64,000 nucleotides of DNA from Tritrichomonas musculus (GCA_039105265.1 JAPFFF010000006.1:6014001-6078000); one strand, 5' to 3'. Counted from the stretch's first letter, positions 38,249 through 48,833 are shown. The notes: generated by a model not told the origin, from the sequence alone. Made by a program: numbers and translations.

Positions 38249-38953
38249 TTAAAAATCATAAAAAACATTATTCAAGTTATCAGAATTTTCCGTTGTGAAA
38301 ATATCAATATCTTGGTGAGGGCTAATATCATCATCAAATGTATATAACATCTTATGATAAAAATTATCTCCAGGAGTAAACTTTGGCAATGTTGTAAGAT
38401 GACTTGTTCCTCCAGAATTAGAAGGAACTGGAGTCACTGCTGGTGCAATCGGAACATTCGAAACTGTAGGCTGATTGATAGGAATTGATTGTAAAACCAC
38501 TGTTGAATTTACAACTGGTGGAATTCTTACATCTGTTTGAACAGGAGAAACATTTTTAGAAACATCCATCATTGGAGGATTAATTTGTTGAATTTTTGGT
38601 GGAATCATTACTGGTGCACATCCACCAAATCTCTTCATCCATCTTGTTTTAATCTGTATATCAGTTCTATCATCAAAGAACTTTGCTATCTTTGTCCATT
38701 TAGGACCTAGCTCCATAAACTTCTGGAAAAGGAGAAGATCTTCTTCATTCGACCAAGGAGATTTTGCACGATCACTAGATAAGTAATGCTTCCATCTTTC
38801 ACGGCATTGCCTTACATTTCGACCTGGCAAATGTTTTGCAATATCGTTCCACGACTTTCCATACTTTGCAACAAGTTCTCGAAGCTTTTCATCTTCTTCT
38901 GGAAGAAATTTCATCCTTCTTCGTCCAGTACTACTTTTCGCTTTTGCACTCAT
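38249..38953 (-). CDS. R2R3 Myb transcription factor
   Basis: A 234-aa DNA-binding protein. Two Myb repeats occupy about residues 16-62 (KFLPEEDEKLRELVAKYG, WNDIAKHLPGRNVRQCRERW) and 67-112 (PWSNEEDLLLFQKFMELGPK, WTKIAKFFDDRTDIQIKTRW) with the usual spaced Trp residues. The rest is a Pro/Val/Thr-rich tail without a fold, likely regulatory. Trichomonads have a large family of such Myb factors that bind promoter elements. The start is supported by an initiator four bases upstream. The LINE ORF in this window carries a similar Myb pair. Confidence 0.9.
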   Translation of the reverse strand: MSAKAKSSTGRRRMKFLPEEDEKLRELVAKYGKSWNDIAKHLPGRNVRQCRERWKHYLSSDRAKSPWSNEEDLLLFQKFMELGPKWTKIAKFFDDRTDIQIKTRWMKRFGGCAPVMIPPKIQQINPPMMDVSKNVSPVQTDVRIPPVVNSTVVLQSIPINQPTVSNVPIAPAVTPVPSNSGGTSHLTTLPKFTPGDNFYHKMLYTFDDDISPHQDIDIFTTENSDNLNNVFYDF

Positions 38954-38956
38954 AAT

Positions 38957-38962
38957 TAATGA
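38957..38962 (-). promoter_or_regulatory. Initiator-like TCATTA of the Myb gene
   Basis: TCATTA on the minus strand lies three bases before the ATG, in keeping with the short leaders of trichomonad mRNAs. Confidence 0.5.
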
Positions 38963-40149
38963 TTTTATTTAAAAATTTATTGAGAAATTTAAATAATTGT
39001 TTGGCCAAAATATATTTTAAATTTTAAATTTTCATCATTGAAATTTCAATATATATTCAATCACGTGAGAAATAAGCTCACAATTTTTTTTTGTATCTCA
39101 AATATTCTCACATTGATAATATATTTGAATTAGGCCATTTTTATTTTATAATAAGAGCATTTTTCAAATGCTAGTATCTAGATAAAATTTAAAATTTTGA
39201 CAAAATTGAATTTATTTGAATATAAATTCAAATCAATTGATTCAAAAATTGAATTCTATTTTTTGAATTACTATTTTTTCTCAAAAGTTTATTTTTTATT
39301 TACGTTAATTTGATAAGCATTTCGGATTGTTTATTTCAAAAAGTTAAATTATTTTAAATTAGTATGTGAACAGTTTTACTTACTCCAAGATCATTAACAC
39401 TATAAAATTTATTTCTGTTAAGATCATATTTAAACGTTTAAAATGAATATAAAAATTAAAATTCCTGATGATATATAATAGATATATGAATATATTGCTT
39501 TTTTTATGAATATTTATTTTCTTCTCAAAAGAAAAATCTTTATTAAAAAGTTTGTTCTGTGCTAAATCGATTGATTTAATATCTTTATTATGAAATGATA
39601 TATAAATATATAATTACCTTTATAATTCATTAGTTATTGATTAATAATTTAAAACAATTTATAAAGTCGATATTAATTATACAAGATGCAGAAATTTAAA
39701 ATAAATAATTTATAACTTATAATTACTTTTGAAGGAAAAAAATATTAGTTTAAATTTTTCTAAGAAATAAAAATATTTCACTTAAAAATATAAAAACAAA
39801 AAAACGTATTCATTCTTTTAAAAATCAAAAAATAATCGATGTTTTTACCTTTGCATATTGATTTATGATGTTAAATTTAAAATAAAATAATATTATTAAA
39901 ATAATATATAGTTTTAATAGCGTATGATGTAATCAATCATAGGTGAGGACACGATGAAGTGAAATAGATTCTCCCCAAAATTGGTATACAACCATTATTT
40001 TTTTTAAGGATCAAAATTATATTAAATTTATTAAATTTCGATCGGTCGATGCATCTGTGGAATATTACATTTTTTTTTTTCTGAGATATAAATATGTAAA
40101 ATATTGAAAATTTTTTATCTATTCGTAAAATATTGAAATAGATAAATTG
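38963..40149. other. Gene-free AT-rich stretch
   Basis: About 1.2 kb of AT-rich DNA upstream of the Myb gene. I see no ORF, RNA gene or repeat of note. Confidence 0.45.
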
Positions 40150-40662
40150 AATTAATCCTGTCCATTTTGGATTTTATCGTAGGATAACCGTAATCCTGGA
40201 TGAAAAAAAAATCCAGCTTGGATTTTTCATTTTTTCAATTAATAAATCAAAAGTTTTAATAAATGGATTTTTATTCTCAAAAAGTTCATAATGTAAACTA
40301 TAGAATGGATTTTTTTTTGAATACCGTAAACCATTGAATGGATTTTTTTCTGAGAAAATCCAAAATAAACCATTGAATGGATATATAAAAAATCCATTCT
40401 ATAGTTTACATTAATGTTTTTGGATTTTTTGTAATTTCTACCATTTCCTTTATTTTGCATCAAAGAAAATTAAAAAACCCAATGCATAACTAATTTAATT
40501 AACAGCAAATGCACAAAAATATGCAAAAATAAAGAATTTATTGGGGGGTTTTAATAATTCTATATAGACAAATAGTAATTCAAAATAAAACCGTTATCCA
40601 AAATTTAAAAAAAAAAAAATCCAAAAAACGGTTAAAATATCCAATTTGGACACCCTTAATTG
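40150..40662. mobile_element. Probable MITE (non-autonomous DNA transposon)
   Basis: The ends form an imperfect inverted repeat of about 26 bp: AATTAATCCTGTCCATTTTG at 40150 against AATTAAGGGTGTCCAAATTG read backwards from 40662. Inside is a strong foldback: AATGTAAACTATAGAATGGA at 40290 returns inverted at 40392-40411, and CCATTGAATGGAT recurs between the arms. There is no coding capacity. The parent family is unknown. Confidence 0.55.
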
Positions 40663-41049
40663 AATATTAAATCTCTTATTTTTGCGTTTACAATGATAAA
40701 AATGATATATTTTTATTTTATATTATACATTGGCCCTCTCAATTTTGAATTTATTTTCATAGAAATTTTGAGATCAACGATCATATCTTAGTCATCGAAA
40801 CATTTTTTCTGAAGTTTATAAGTAAATAAAAATATTGCCATATCTTTGAAATAATGAAGCATAAAATAAATCTTATTATATTTTAAATTTTATATTTTTA
40901 ATTCGATGCTTACAGATCTCTTAATTATCTTTTTAATAATATTAATAATATGAAAATAATATCATAATAAGAATTTTTTCAATACAAAACGAAATAATTA
41001 GAACTTCATTGTTTACTAAGCATACCAAGGTATTATAATAAAAATTTTC
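40663..41049. other. AT-rich DNA before the Maverick fragment
   Basis: Nothing recognisable. Base composition shifts to less AT-rich near 41050, where Maverick-type sequence begins. Confidence 0.4.
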
Positions 41050-41141
41050 CAAGAATGTGAAGACCCTTATTGATTACATCAAAGAAGAGAATCTACTTCC
41101 GTATCTTAAACGACATATAAGACGTAAACTCAAGTACTAAG

Positions 41142-41600
41142 ATGGTTGAAACTAATGAAGAAATGGCTAGAATCATCCAGAAACACTCGCTAATGGAAAT
41201 TGAAGATCGAATAGCATATATAGCATCCAAGTTAGTTCTGTATCAGACCGCATCGTATCTGTTCAACACGTTACTCGTATTAGATGACGCTGCTGGATCC
41301 CCATTACTGAAGAATGGAAACAGCGAACTATGTCGATTACTAACGAAAACGAGACACTTCAATCTGACTTGTATCAGAGCTGTTCAAAAATTACGATTCG
41401 TTCATCTAAATGTTAAACGATTGGCCACTGATATCATATGCTATAGTGGTTCCTGTAAAGAAGATTTCACATCAATGTTACAACAGACTCCAAACAATCT
41501 CGATACCAAGTCAACAACAATCGAATATCTAAATCATAAGGGTCAACATGATCGATTTATCATCAACATTACAGCCAATGAATCACACTTTGAACAATAA
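41142..41600 (+). CDS. Maverick packaging ATPase, partial
   Basis: The product resembles the C-terminal part of the FtsK/HerA-type genome-packaging ATPase of Mavericks. A Walker B-like LLVLDDAAGSPLL and the downstream segment HFNLTCIRAVQKLRFVHLNV support this. The N-terminal Walker A part is absent from this fossil. Confidence 0.6.
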   Translation: MVETNEEMARIIQKHSLMEIEDRIAYIASKLVLYQTASYLFNTLLVLDDAAGSPLLKNGNSELCRLLTKTRHFNLTCIRAVQKLRFVHLNVKRLATDIICYSGSCKEDFTSMLQQTPNNLDTKSTTIEYLNHKGQHDRFIINITANESHFEQ

Positions 41601-41730
41601 TTTGGTTTGTTTTTATGATTAATAAATCATGAGATTCAAGAGTTTCGCTACAAGTGGTTGGAATAGACTTAAAAGTGATGCTCATCGGTGCTAAAAACGT
41701 CGCTATGAATAATCCGAAAACTATTGTACT

Positions 41731-41967
41731 ATGTTACATGCGATTACACCATTCGCGACCGCATTCAATCCAACGCTATGTGCTATTACATCAGCAAGTT
41801 CAAACATATTCAGTCACATGCCGAAGAGGTCCGTCAAAGACAAGCTCGTGAAGATTAGTGAACAGTTCGCACGTGGTGAATTAAAACAAGGTGAATCATC
41901 AACAGCACAAGCTGCAGCTGATTCACGAAAGAAACCTCGTAAATTCGTTCCATTTCGGGGGATTTAA
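41731..41967 (+). CDS. Maverick small basic protein
   Basis: A 78-aa frame whose second half (MPKRSVKDKLVKISEQFARG...) is basic and hydrophilic. It belongs to the packed gene row of the fossil Maverick. Function unknown. Confidence 0.4.
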   Translation: MLHAITPFATAFNPTLCAITSASSNIFSHMPKRSVKDKLVKISEQFARGELKQGESSTAQAAADSRKKPRKFVPFRGI

Positions 41968-42241
41968 TGATAAATAAGTGGCCGAGATCAAACAAACGCA
42001 TATAGATCGAGTAATTCCGTTATCGTATCTGGACCTGGTACTATGTATAACGAAATCACCAGATCGAGATCATTACCAACACGATATCATGATAACACTA
42101 TTACTCATGATGTAACCGTACCATATATCAAAACCAGTAAACGCAAATCCAAAACACGTAAATCCAAACATTTGTCATAGACAAAATTTGCAAAGCAAAT
42201 AAGTGAGTATTGTCAGTGATGATATTTTTTGTTGAAATCAA

Positions 42242-42427
42242 ATGAGTTTCAAAGAAACCTCTTCTTTGAAGAGTAAGTACGTGTGTGGAGTGAAACGAAA
42301 TCAAATCATTCAACGATGGTTGCAAGGGATTGAAGATCCTGAATATGAAGTGTTTCGGACGAAAAAAGAAGGTAAATATATAGTCAAGTTGAGGGAGACT
42401 AGATTAGTGGATCAAAACAATGTCTAG
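42242..42427 (+). CDS. Maverick short unknown frame
   Basis: A 61-aa basic frame in the Maverick gene row. It keeps the lower AT content of its neighbours. No family recognised. Confidence 0.3.
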   Translation: MSFKETSSLKSKYVCGVKRNQIIQRWLQGIEDPEYEVFRTKKEGKYIVKLRETRLVDQNNV

Positions 42428-42475
42428 TCTGATAAACAGTCTGTCGATAACGATGTCGAGTCTGAAACTGAATCA

Positions 42476-42859
42476 ATGTCGCCACCTGTAATCAAACGTC
42501 GACCGCGAACATCTAGTAGTACTATTCCATCAACTAGACCAGATTCGATTTCCTATGGAAACTTTGCTCCGCAAACGATTAATCTCGAAATACTCGAACA
42601 GTTACGTAATCTCGGTGAAGAGATCCGAAATGATAGATTCAAGAAAGAGCCGAAACAGTATATCAAACACGTTGTCATCAAAGAGTTATCGAAATCACGT
42701 ATTCGTAGTCGATATGAACCAGACATGTCTGCAACGCAAAATCCACAAAGTGGGTTTCCAGAGTCGGTCGAATCTGAACCTTTTGTTAATGAACCGCAAC
42801 CAGTTGAACCTGAACCAGTCATTGAACAACCCATATATCGATCACGTATACGATGTTGA
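42476..42859 (+). CDS. Maverick Pro/Glu-rich protein
   Basis: A 127-aa frame, basic at the start (PPVIKRRPRTSSSTIP) and rich in Pro-Glu-Pro-Val near the end. It may be a structural accessory protein of the element; no family is recognised. Confidence 0.4.
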   Translation: MSPPVIKRRPRTSSSTIPSTRPDSISYGNFAPQTINLEILEQLRNLGEEIRNDRFKKEPKQYIKHVVIKELSKSRIRSRYEPDMSATQNPQSGFPESVESEPFVNEPQPVEPEPVIEQPIYRSRIRC

Positions 42860-42960
42860 ACTATGTTCAGTTTGACTACGTCAAATAAGTATGAATCCAT
42901 CAACTTAAACCAGTTTCAAAGAAACCTCTTCTATGAAGATTATATTTTTCTGTCAAGTAA

Positions 42961-43395
42961 ATGACATTCAACAACGAAGTCTTTCACAAGACATCAGCTG
43001 AAGTAAATACTCAAGTGGCTAGTTATTTGAATATAGTTGATAATGCTATAGCCATGTCAGACACTAATAAGAACTACGTTATCGACGCACAAGCTTCGTA
43101 CAGTCCATCAGCACCTATTCATGCTGGTTCATTCACGACATTCATTATCAGTCCAACATGCGATAACACAGCTGATATCTATAACGGATTCATCAAAGCT
43201 ACAATGAATATTACAGTACTCCTGAATGATTCACTTAACGATCCATTGATTGATATAAATGGTCATGCATTTAACACATTATGGGTTGGATTCAAAGATG
43301 CTATGGATTCAGTCGAAAAATATGAGATACTCTCTAACGGTATCTCCATATATACTCAAAACTTCGGTCCAGAAGAGTCATTCTTGACAGAATGA
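42961..43395 (+). CDS. Maverick structural-type (capsid-like) protein fragment
   Basis: A 144-aa beta-rich frame (FTTFIISPTCDNTADIYNGF, MNITVLLNDSLNDPL) of the kind seen in trichomonad Maverick virion proteins. Capsid relation is inferred from composition and context, not from a clear motif. Confidence 0.45.
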   Translation: MTFNNEVFHKTSAEVNTQVASYLNIVDNAIAMSDTNKNYVIDAQASYSPSAPIHAGSFTTFIISPTCDNTADIYNGFIKATMNITVLLNDSLNDPLIDINGHAFNTLWVGFKDAMDSVEKYEILSNGISIYTQNFGPEESFLTE

Positions 43396-43650
43396 GGTGC
43401 TAATGAAGCTTCTAAACGATCCGATATATACTCTAAAGTTTGTCATAAAGATATATATCAATCACTCGTTCAACGATACACTCAACAAGAACTCATCTTT
43501 CCAACTCAGATATTGACATTCTCGACTATTAGTAAGAGTCTCAATTACCGGTCATGGATCAACCACTCAAACCATTACTCCAAGATTTGTCGATTCAATC
43601 TTCTTCTTACTGATAGTCTACAAATAAGTTACACAAATTAACGTATTTTT

Positions 43651-43735
43651 TAAAATTAACGTATTTTTTTTTTTTTTTAAAATAAAAAAAAAAAAAAAAA
43701 AAAGAACATATATAATTATATAATTTATATATACC
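43651..43735. repeat. Low-complexity junction
   Basis: Long T and A homopolymers with two copies of TTAACGTATTTTTT separate Maverick fragment 1 from the LRR fragment. This may be a real junction or a weak point of the assembly. Confidence 0.5.
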
Positions 43736-44089
43736 TTAAATGTGATATATGTTTATATGTGAGAACGCATATTTACCAATCATCTGAAGTTCAGAATTAT
43801 TTGGGATATTGACTGTTCGAAGTTGTAAACAATGTGCAAAAGCACTTTCTTCTATATGAGTAAGATGCTGTGTAACGGCAAAAGTTTCAATTGACGATTT
43901 AAAAAATGCTTTTTTGGCAATTACGTGAATTTCGGAATAATTTGGAATTATAATCGATTTTGCTTGAGAAAATTTAAAAGCTTTTTCTGATATACTAGTA
44001 AATTCCTTTTCTTTGATGCTGATTGAATATTGAATTATTATTTCATCTTTGATAGAATCACATCCGATTATACTAGCTGTATTTTCCAC
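43736..44089 (-). pseudogene. BspA-like LRR gene fragment
   Basis: 117 residues of trichomonad BspA-type leucine-rich repeats (SEIHVIAKKAFFKSSIETFA, LTHIEESAFAHCLQLRTVNI). The frame ends abruptly near the low-complexity junction, while intact relatives such as the one at 52339-54537 run to 700 aa. It is a truncated 5' part, probably cut when the neighbouring elements rearranged. BspA-like proteins are often surface proteins in trichomonads. Confidence 0.7.
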
Positions 44090-44349
44090 AAAGTCTATTA
44101 AATAAACAAGGCTGTCATGCTTGACTCTTTCAAATGGCTTTTAGATCGGCTTTCCTTCCATAAAAATAAAAAGGTCAATTTATAAATAAAGTTTTCACAA
44201 ATTATTTTACTGTTCTCAAAAATAAAACATTAATATATTTATAAATAATAAATATATAAATACATTTTTATTTGTTTCCTATTAAAAATAATATTAAATT
44301 ATATAAAGTAATATAACAAGTGAATTATTTTTTGTTTTTCATTAAATAT

Positions 44350-44364
44350 TTAAGGGGGGAGTAT
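44350..44364 (+). repeat. Left end: TTAA target duplication and terminal inverted repeat
   Basis: TTAA followed by GGGGGGAGTAT. The outer bases AAATAT also mirror those on the right, so the empty site was probably the palindrome AAATATTTAAATATTT. Confidence 0.85.
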
Positions 44365-45487
44365 TTTACCAATTTTTTCGTTATCTGAATAAAATTAGAA
44401 ATTAATATTGAATTATAATTTTATATTATTTTTCTATTACAGTTTAAATCTAATAATTTATAAAAATATTTATAATATAATAAGATATTTTCATTTTTTG
44501 ACTTATTTCAAATTTTGAATAATATTAAGAAAAAAAATCAATGAATATATTGAATTTTTTCTGTAAATTTTTATTCAATTTTTTGTTGATAAAAAAATGC
44601 TTGAATTTTGTATTATTCATTAATAAAAATGATTTTAAAAGTAGTATTTTATGATAATTTATTATATTAAATAATATTGCATGGAATTTTTAAGAATTTT
44701 TCTTTTTTTTTTTATGAAATAATAATAATGTCGATTCTCTTCATTCATAATGCAATCATATTTTTCTGCAAAATATTGAATTTATATCATCAGAAAAATA
44801 AGTATTTTGAATATTTTTTAATTTTATCCATAAATAAAGAAGTTAAAGTTTAAAAAATTCCTTCATCATAAAATACATCAAATTATTGTATATAAAAAAA
44901 AGAAAATAATAATATCTCAACATTAGTTTTTTAAATATCATCTGAAGTTATTATTTGTGTTATTTAAAGCTAAATTTGTTAATAATTGATTCGTCTGATA
45001 GGTTTAGAAAACACTTGATTTTATATAGAAAAATGACGTTTTTTTAAAATCATATGTAGTCTCCCAATATTTGAGTTCAAAGCTCGTGCTTGATACATAT
45101 TATTTCATGATTGATATACAAAAAAACAATGTTGAGATATGTTAAAAAAATGGAATACGATCATGTGCTGGAATATTGATTCATAATTTTTGCAAAATAG
45201 CAACAATTTTAAAAGAAAATAAAAATCATACAACATCTTTAGATTTTTTGGTATAAGATGCGATATTTTAAATATTTTAAATGCGAATATAAACAAAAAA
45301 AGATTTTTAAAAATTTGAGAGAAGTGGTATACTTTATTTCTTAAGAAATACGTTAATTTTCAATGAAATACGTTTATATTTCTGAAAATTCTAAAAATAA
45401 ATATAAAAATTACATTTTTTTCCATTAAAAATCACTTATTTCTGTAATAGTTTGTTAATTTCTATGTGTATACGTTTTTTATGTGAT

Positions 45488-45624
45488 TGTTCGTTTGTTT
45501 AGGTGATTTTTCTTTTATTCCTATGAATGTTCGTTTATTTCTACGAGTGTTCGTTTATTTCTATGAGTGTTCGTTTATTTCTATGAGTGTTCGTTTATTT
45601 CTATGAGTGTTCGTTTTTTTCTAT
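45488..45624 (+). repeat. 20-bp tandem repeats in the Kolobok-like element
   Basis: Units of TCGTTTATTTCTATGAGTGT recur about five times, with more degenerate units at both ends, some 120 bp before the transposase gene. They may be transposase-binding sites. Confidence 0.8.
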
Positions 45625-45731
45625 CGATTTTTGTCGTTATTTACAAATTACTTATTTTCTATTGAAAATGATCGTTAGTTTTTAAAAGCAAACGTTTTAA
45701 TCATATGAGAAGAATTAAAACAAACTTCATA

Positions 45732-45737
45732 TCATTT
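45732..45737 (+). promoter_or_regulatory. Initiator-like TCATTT of the Kolobok-like transposase
   Basis: TCATTT lies six bases before ATG 45744, as in host trichomonad genes, and supports that start over the in-frame ATG at 45705. Confidence 0.5.
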
Positions 45738-45743
45738 TTTAAA

Positions 45744-47090
45744 ATGGCACCTAAATCAAAGCAGAAGATTCATTGCCAAAATATTGCAAAATTACCTAAA
45801 AAGCAATCAAAAACATGTAATGAACCAGTTCAAAAGGTAAACACAGATATGATGGTTATTTCAGCACTTTTAAATGGACAAGGTTATGAAGGAACAAAGC
45901 ATCAAGCCAATCGTTACAACTGTTTAACACCATGTAAAAGAACATTTTATCAGCGACAAAAGAAAATTGTAGAAAAAGTAACCGACATGGTATCTGATGA
46001 ATGCCATAAATATGCAAAACAAATAAAACCTAACTCTACTGTTTCTTGTGATTGTTCATGGAATCATAAAGTTTGCGGTTCTGCAGGAACCGTTACTTTA
46101 TTTGATTTGAATCAAAAAAAAGTGGTTGATTTCCAAACATTGACAAAGTCGAAAAGTTCATTTGTTGGAAATTACGATGGTAAATCCAACAATATGGAAA
46201 CCGAAGGACTTCAAAGAATTTTTAATAAAATCGGAGATGATTTAAAAAATAAAGAAGTTGAATTTGTCCATGATGATGACAATAAGACTCATCGATTACT
46301 TGAAAAAAATAATCACATTAAAATAAAAGAAACAATCGATCCAGGTCATGGAATTCAGCAATTGAAACGCAAAGCAAACACATTTTTCGAGAATGCATCA
46401 AGAGAAATGGCTAAGAAAAAGCAGCCAGGTAGAAAAACAATAAAGGCTTGTTTTGAATTATTTTCAACCTTGATATCCAAAATCATCATCTGGTTCAAGT
46501 TTATAGTCTTCAACGTCGATGATAAAGAAAAAAAAGAACAAATGTGGACTAATACAACAGACCATGTATTAGGTGTTCATGATAATTGCACTCACCCCTC
46601 TGATTTAAAAAAATATAGAGGACGCGGAAGGCCAAGAAAACCAAGGAAAGAAGGAAATGAATTCTGGGAATGGGAAGAAGGAAAAAATGATTTGAGTTTG
46701 AAAAATTTATTAATTGACTTTTTAAAAAAAACCGTAAAACTCGTAAGAAAAACTGGGAAAAAAAGAACCCAAGATAACGAATCGTTAAATGCTTCTATGC
46801 GAATTTATGCTCCCAAAAATAAAGTATTTTCTGTAAGCAACGAAGCACGAGTTGCTATTGCTGTTGGAAAAAAAAACGATCCATTATTCGAAACTCATCT
46901 AATTGAAAAGATTTGTCCAAATGCCATTTCACCAGCAGCACTTGATGAAATAAGAAATGATGAAATAGCAAGAAATCAAAACAATACGCGCAAAAAGTCA
47001 AGAAAAGAAATGGACAAGAAAAATCTAAATAGAATCAAAGAAAGAGAACGATGTAAAGAACCGCCAGGTGACTATAATGAAAAAAAATAA
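45744..47090 (+). CDS. Kolobok/Mutator-like DDE transposase
   Basis: A 448-aa basic protein. A conserved-looking core has CDCSWNHKVCGSAGTVTLFD with the likely first catalytic Asp at 103, then EFVHDDDNKTHRLLE with the second acid at ~177-179, IDPGHGIQQLKRKA, and NESLNASMRIYAPK with a candidate Glu at 346. This pattern (D.SW...G.(T)V, a DxD-type second block, NE.LN...PK) is that of the Mutator-like transposase domain found in Kolobok elements. RGRGRPRKPRK (~292-302) is an AT-hook-like DNA-binding patch. The C-terminus is very basic. The frame is unbroken and the enzyme may be active. Confidence 0.8.
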   Translation: MAPKSKQKIHCQNIAKLPKKQSKTCNEPVQKVNTDMMVISALLNGQGYEGTKHQANRYNCLTPCKRTFYQRQKKIVEKVTDMVSDECHKYAKQIKPNSTVSCDCSWNHKVCGSAGTVTLFDLNQKKVVDFQTLTKSKSSFVGNYDGKSNNMETEGLQRIFNKIGDDLKNKEVEFVHDDDNKTHRLLEKNNHIKIKETIDPGHGIQQLKRKANTFFENASREMAKKKQPGRKTIKACFELFSTLISKIIIWFKFIVFNVDDKEKKEQMWTNTTDHVLGVHDNCTHPSDLKKYRGRGRPRKPRKEGNEFWEWEEGKNDLSLKNLLIDFLKKTVKLVRKTGKKRTQDNESLNASMRIYAPKNKVFSVSNEARVAIAVGKKNDPLFETHLIEKICPNAISPAALDEIRNDEIARNQNNTRKKSRKEMDKKNLNRIKERERCKEPPGDYNEKK

Positions 47091-47264
47091 ACATTCATTT
47101 TAATGGTGAATAGTTAATAAACATCTAATTATTAATAATTAATTATTTTTGGATTTGAATTTTAAGTATGATTGAATTTTCATAGGATGTAAAAATGAAT
47201 AAATGTTGGCTAAGAATATTTGTGATGACAAAACCAAATAATACTAATTTGATTGTTTATTTAT

Positions 47265-47725
47265 TGGAATTCATAGGAATTAAAAAATACTATTTGCAAT
47301 TGAATTTTTCAAACGACGAAAAAATGAATGATTATTAAATAAAGAATACTTGTGATAAATAATATCGTTGATTGGTGCTATTTTAATTACTGGTATGTTG
47401 AAATTCAAAGAAATAAAAAAAATTATTTGCAATTGAATTTTTCAAACAACGAAAAAATGAATGATTATTAAATAAAGAATACTTGTGATAAATAATATCG
47501 TTGATTGGTGCTATTTTAATTACTGGTATGTTGAAATTCAAAGAAATAAAAAAAATTATTTGCAATTGAATTTTTCAAACGACGAAAAAATGAATGATTA
47601 TTAAATAAAGAATACTTGTGATAAATAATATCATTGATTGGTGCTATTTTAATTACTGGTATGTTGAAATTCAAAGAAATAAAAAAGATTATTTGCAATT
47701 GAATTTTTCAAACGATGAAAAAATA
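47265..47725 (+). repeat. 133-bp tandem repeats in the Kolobok-like element
   Basis: About three units of 133 bp, the best-matching pair starting at 47383 and 47516, with only a few changes between them. More diverged half-units flank the array (around 47205 and 47730). They lie between the transposase stop and the right end. Confidence 0.85.
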
Positions 47726-48157
47726 ATAAGTGTTAGCTAAGAATATATATAATGACAATATAACTGAACAGTACTAATACAATCACTTATTTGCAAGAAC
47801 TCGTAGATATAAAAAATTTATATGAGTAAGATTAGACTAGTATGCCATTTTTCTTTATTGCTATTATATTAATGCTATGCGTATAACCAAGAATAGCAAA
47901 AATAATATAAGAATTGTTGAAAATGGCTGAAATTTGTTAACAAAGAGATAATTTTTCTTTTTTTTATCAAATTAGTTTTTCTGAATAATACGATAAATTT
48001 AAATTGAAAAATTAAAAAATTAAAAAATTGATTTTATCTTGATTGTAATGGAATATATTATATATTAAATAAATTAAATAGTTAATAAAAAAATATTTAC
48101 CTATTTTATTAGAGTAATGTATCATGAAAATACGTTTGTGTCTTGATAAAGCTCAGT

Positions 48158-48172
48158 ATACTCCCCCCTTAA
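48158..48172 (+). repeat. Right end: terminal inverted repeat and TTAA target duplication
   Basis: ATACTCCCCCC then TTAA, the mirror of the left end. Confidence 0.85.
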
Positions 48173-48440
48173 ATATTTGAAATAATGTAAAAAAGACTTT
48201 TGAAAACATATTGAATTTTTGATAATGAAAATTTAGTTTCTTTGAAAATTTATTTCAAAATTTTTTACTAGTTAATTAGGTATGTATCTACTCTTAAAAT
48301 AGTTATAGTTTTTATTTTTCAAAAAATAAAATAATAAATAATATAATGATATTTATAATGAAATATTAATTATTATTAAATTAAAGAAATTTGGGATATA
48401 ATGATAATTAAATTGAATATAAAAATCTTTTTTTTAAACA

Positions 48441-48540
48441 GATGAATTCAAAAATGCTTCCTACATTCGAACAAGAGATCCCGATGTAATCGATCAATGT
48501 GATGCCGCTGTTGACGTTGGCGGTATTTATGATCACCTTA
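48441..48540 (+). pseudogene. MYG1 (UPF0160) gene fragment
   Basis: The frame reads RTRDPDVIDQCDAAVDVGG followed by IYDH, which matches the metal-binding N-terminal region of MYG1 exonucleases (typically RTRD...CD.VVDVGG.YD). Family likeness ends after about 33 codons and the rest of the gene is missing. It is a broken copy of a host gene. The intact gene is not in the window. Confidence 0.65.
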
Positions 48541-48833
48541 AATATTTATTATGCAGAAGTCGTAATTATATTTCATTTTTTATATCTGGTCCATATCCTT
48601 GCATTTTCATTTAACAAATTAATATACTAAAAGAAGGTTACATAAGGTTGTTTTTAGCACCAATTGCAGCAGCATAAAATAACGGGATTATGCAAGTCCA
48701 ATAATGTGTAAATAATTTTTATTCTAAGAAAAAGTTAATAAAAAACAAACTTTTTAATAACTTTTACTTTTTTTTTGAGAGCTTTTCGATCAACTGTGTA
48801 AATTATTATTAATCTTGGACTAGATTTTTTTGG

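Larger units (their letters stand above)
41050..43650 (+). mobile_element. Maverick/Polinton fragment 1 (fossil)
   Basis: A run of short, tightly packed plus-strand genes with distinctly lower AT content than the flanks. It includes the C-terminal part of a packaging ATPase, small basic or Pro-rich proteins and a structural-type protein. No polymerase B or integrase is seen, and no terminal inverted repeat, so it is an incomplete copy with several breaks. The content fits the Maverick family that is abundant in trichomonads. Relative age: older than the intact LINE, judging from its fragmentary state. Confidence 0.7.
44354..48168 (+). mobile_element. Kolobok-like DNA transposon
   Basis: An element of 3815 bp. 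The ends are inverted repeats that start GGGGGGAGTAT (44354-44364) and end ATACTCCCCCC (48158-48168). TTAA flanks both ends (44350-44353 and 48169-48172), the target duplication of the Kolobok superfamily. It holds one full-length transposase gene, a 20-bp tandem array before it and a 133-bp tandem array after it. The frame is intact, so recent activity is possible. It separates a broken LRR gene from a MYG1 gene fragment. Confidence 0.85.

Noticed and set aside
45488-45624. CRISPR-like array
   Set aside because: The 20-bp units are directly adjacent with no unique spacers, and the DNA is eukaryotic; this is a plain tandem array inside a DNA transposon.
47265-47725. Paired 60-codon minus-strand ORFs as genes
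   Set aside because: They are the same sequence repeated at 133 bp, a product of the tandem array.
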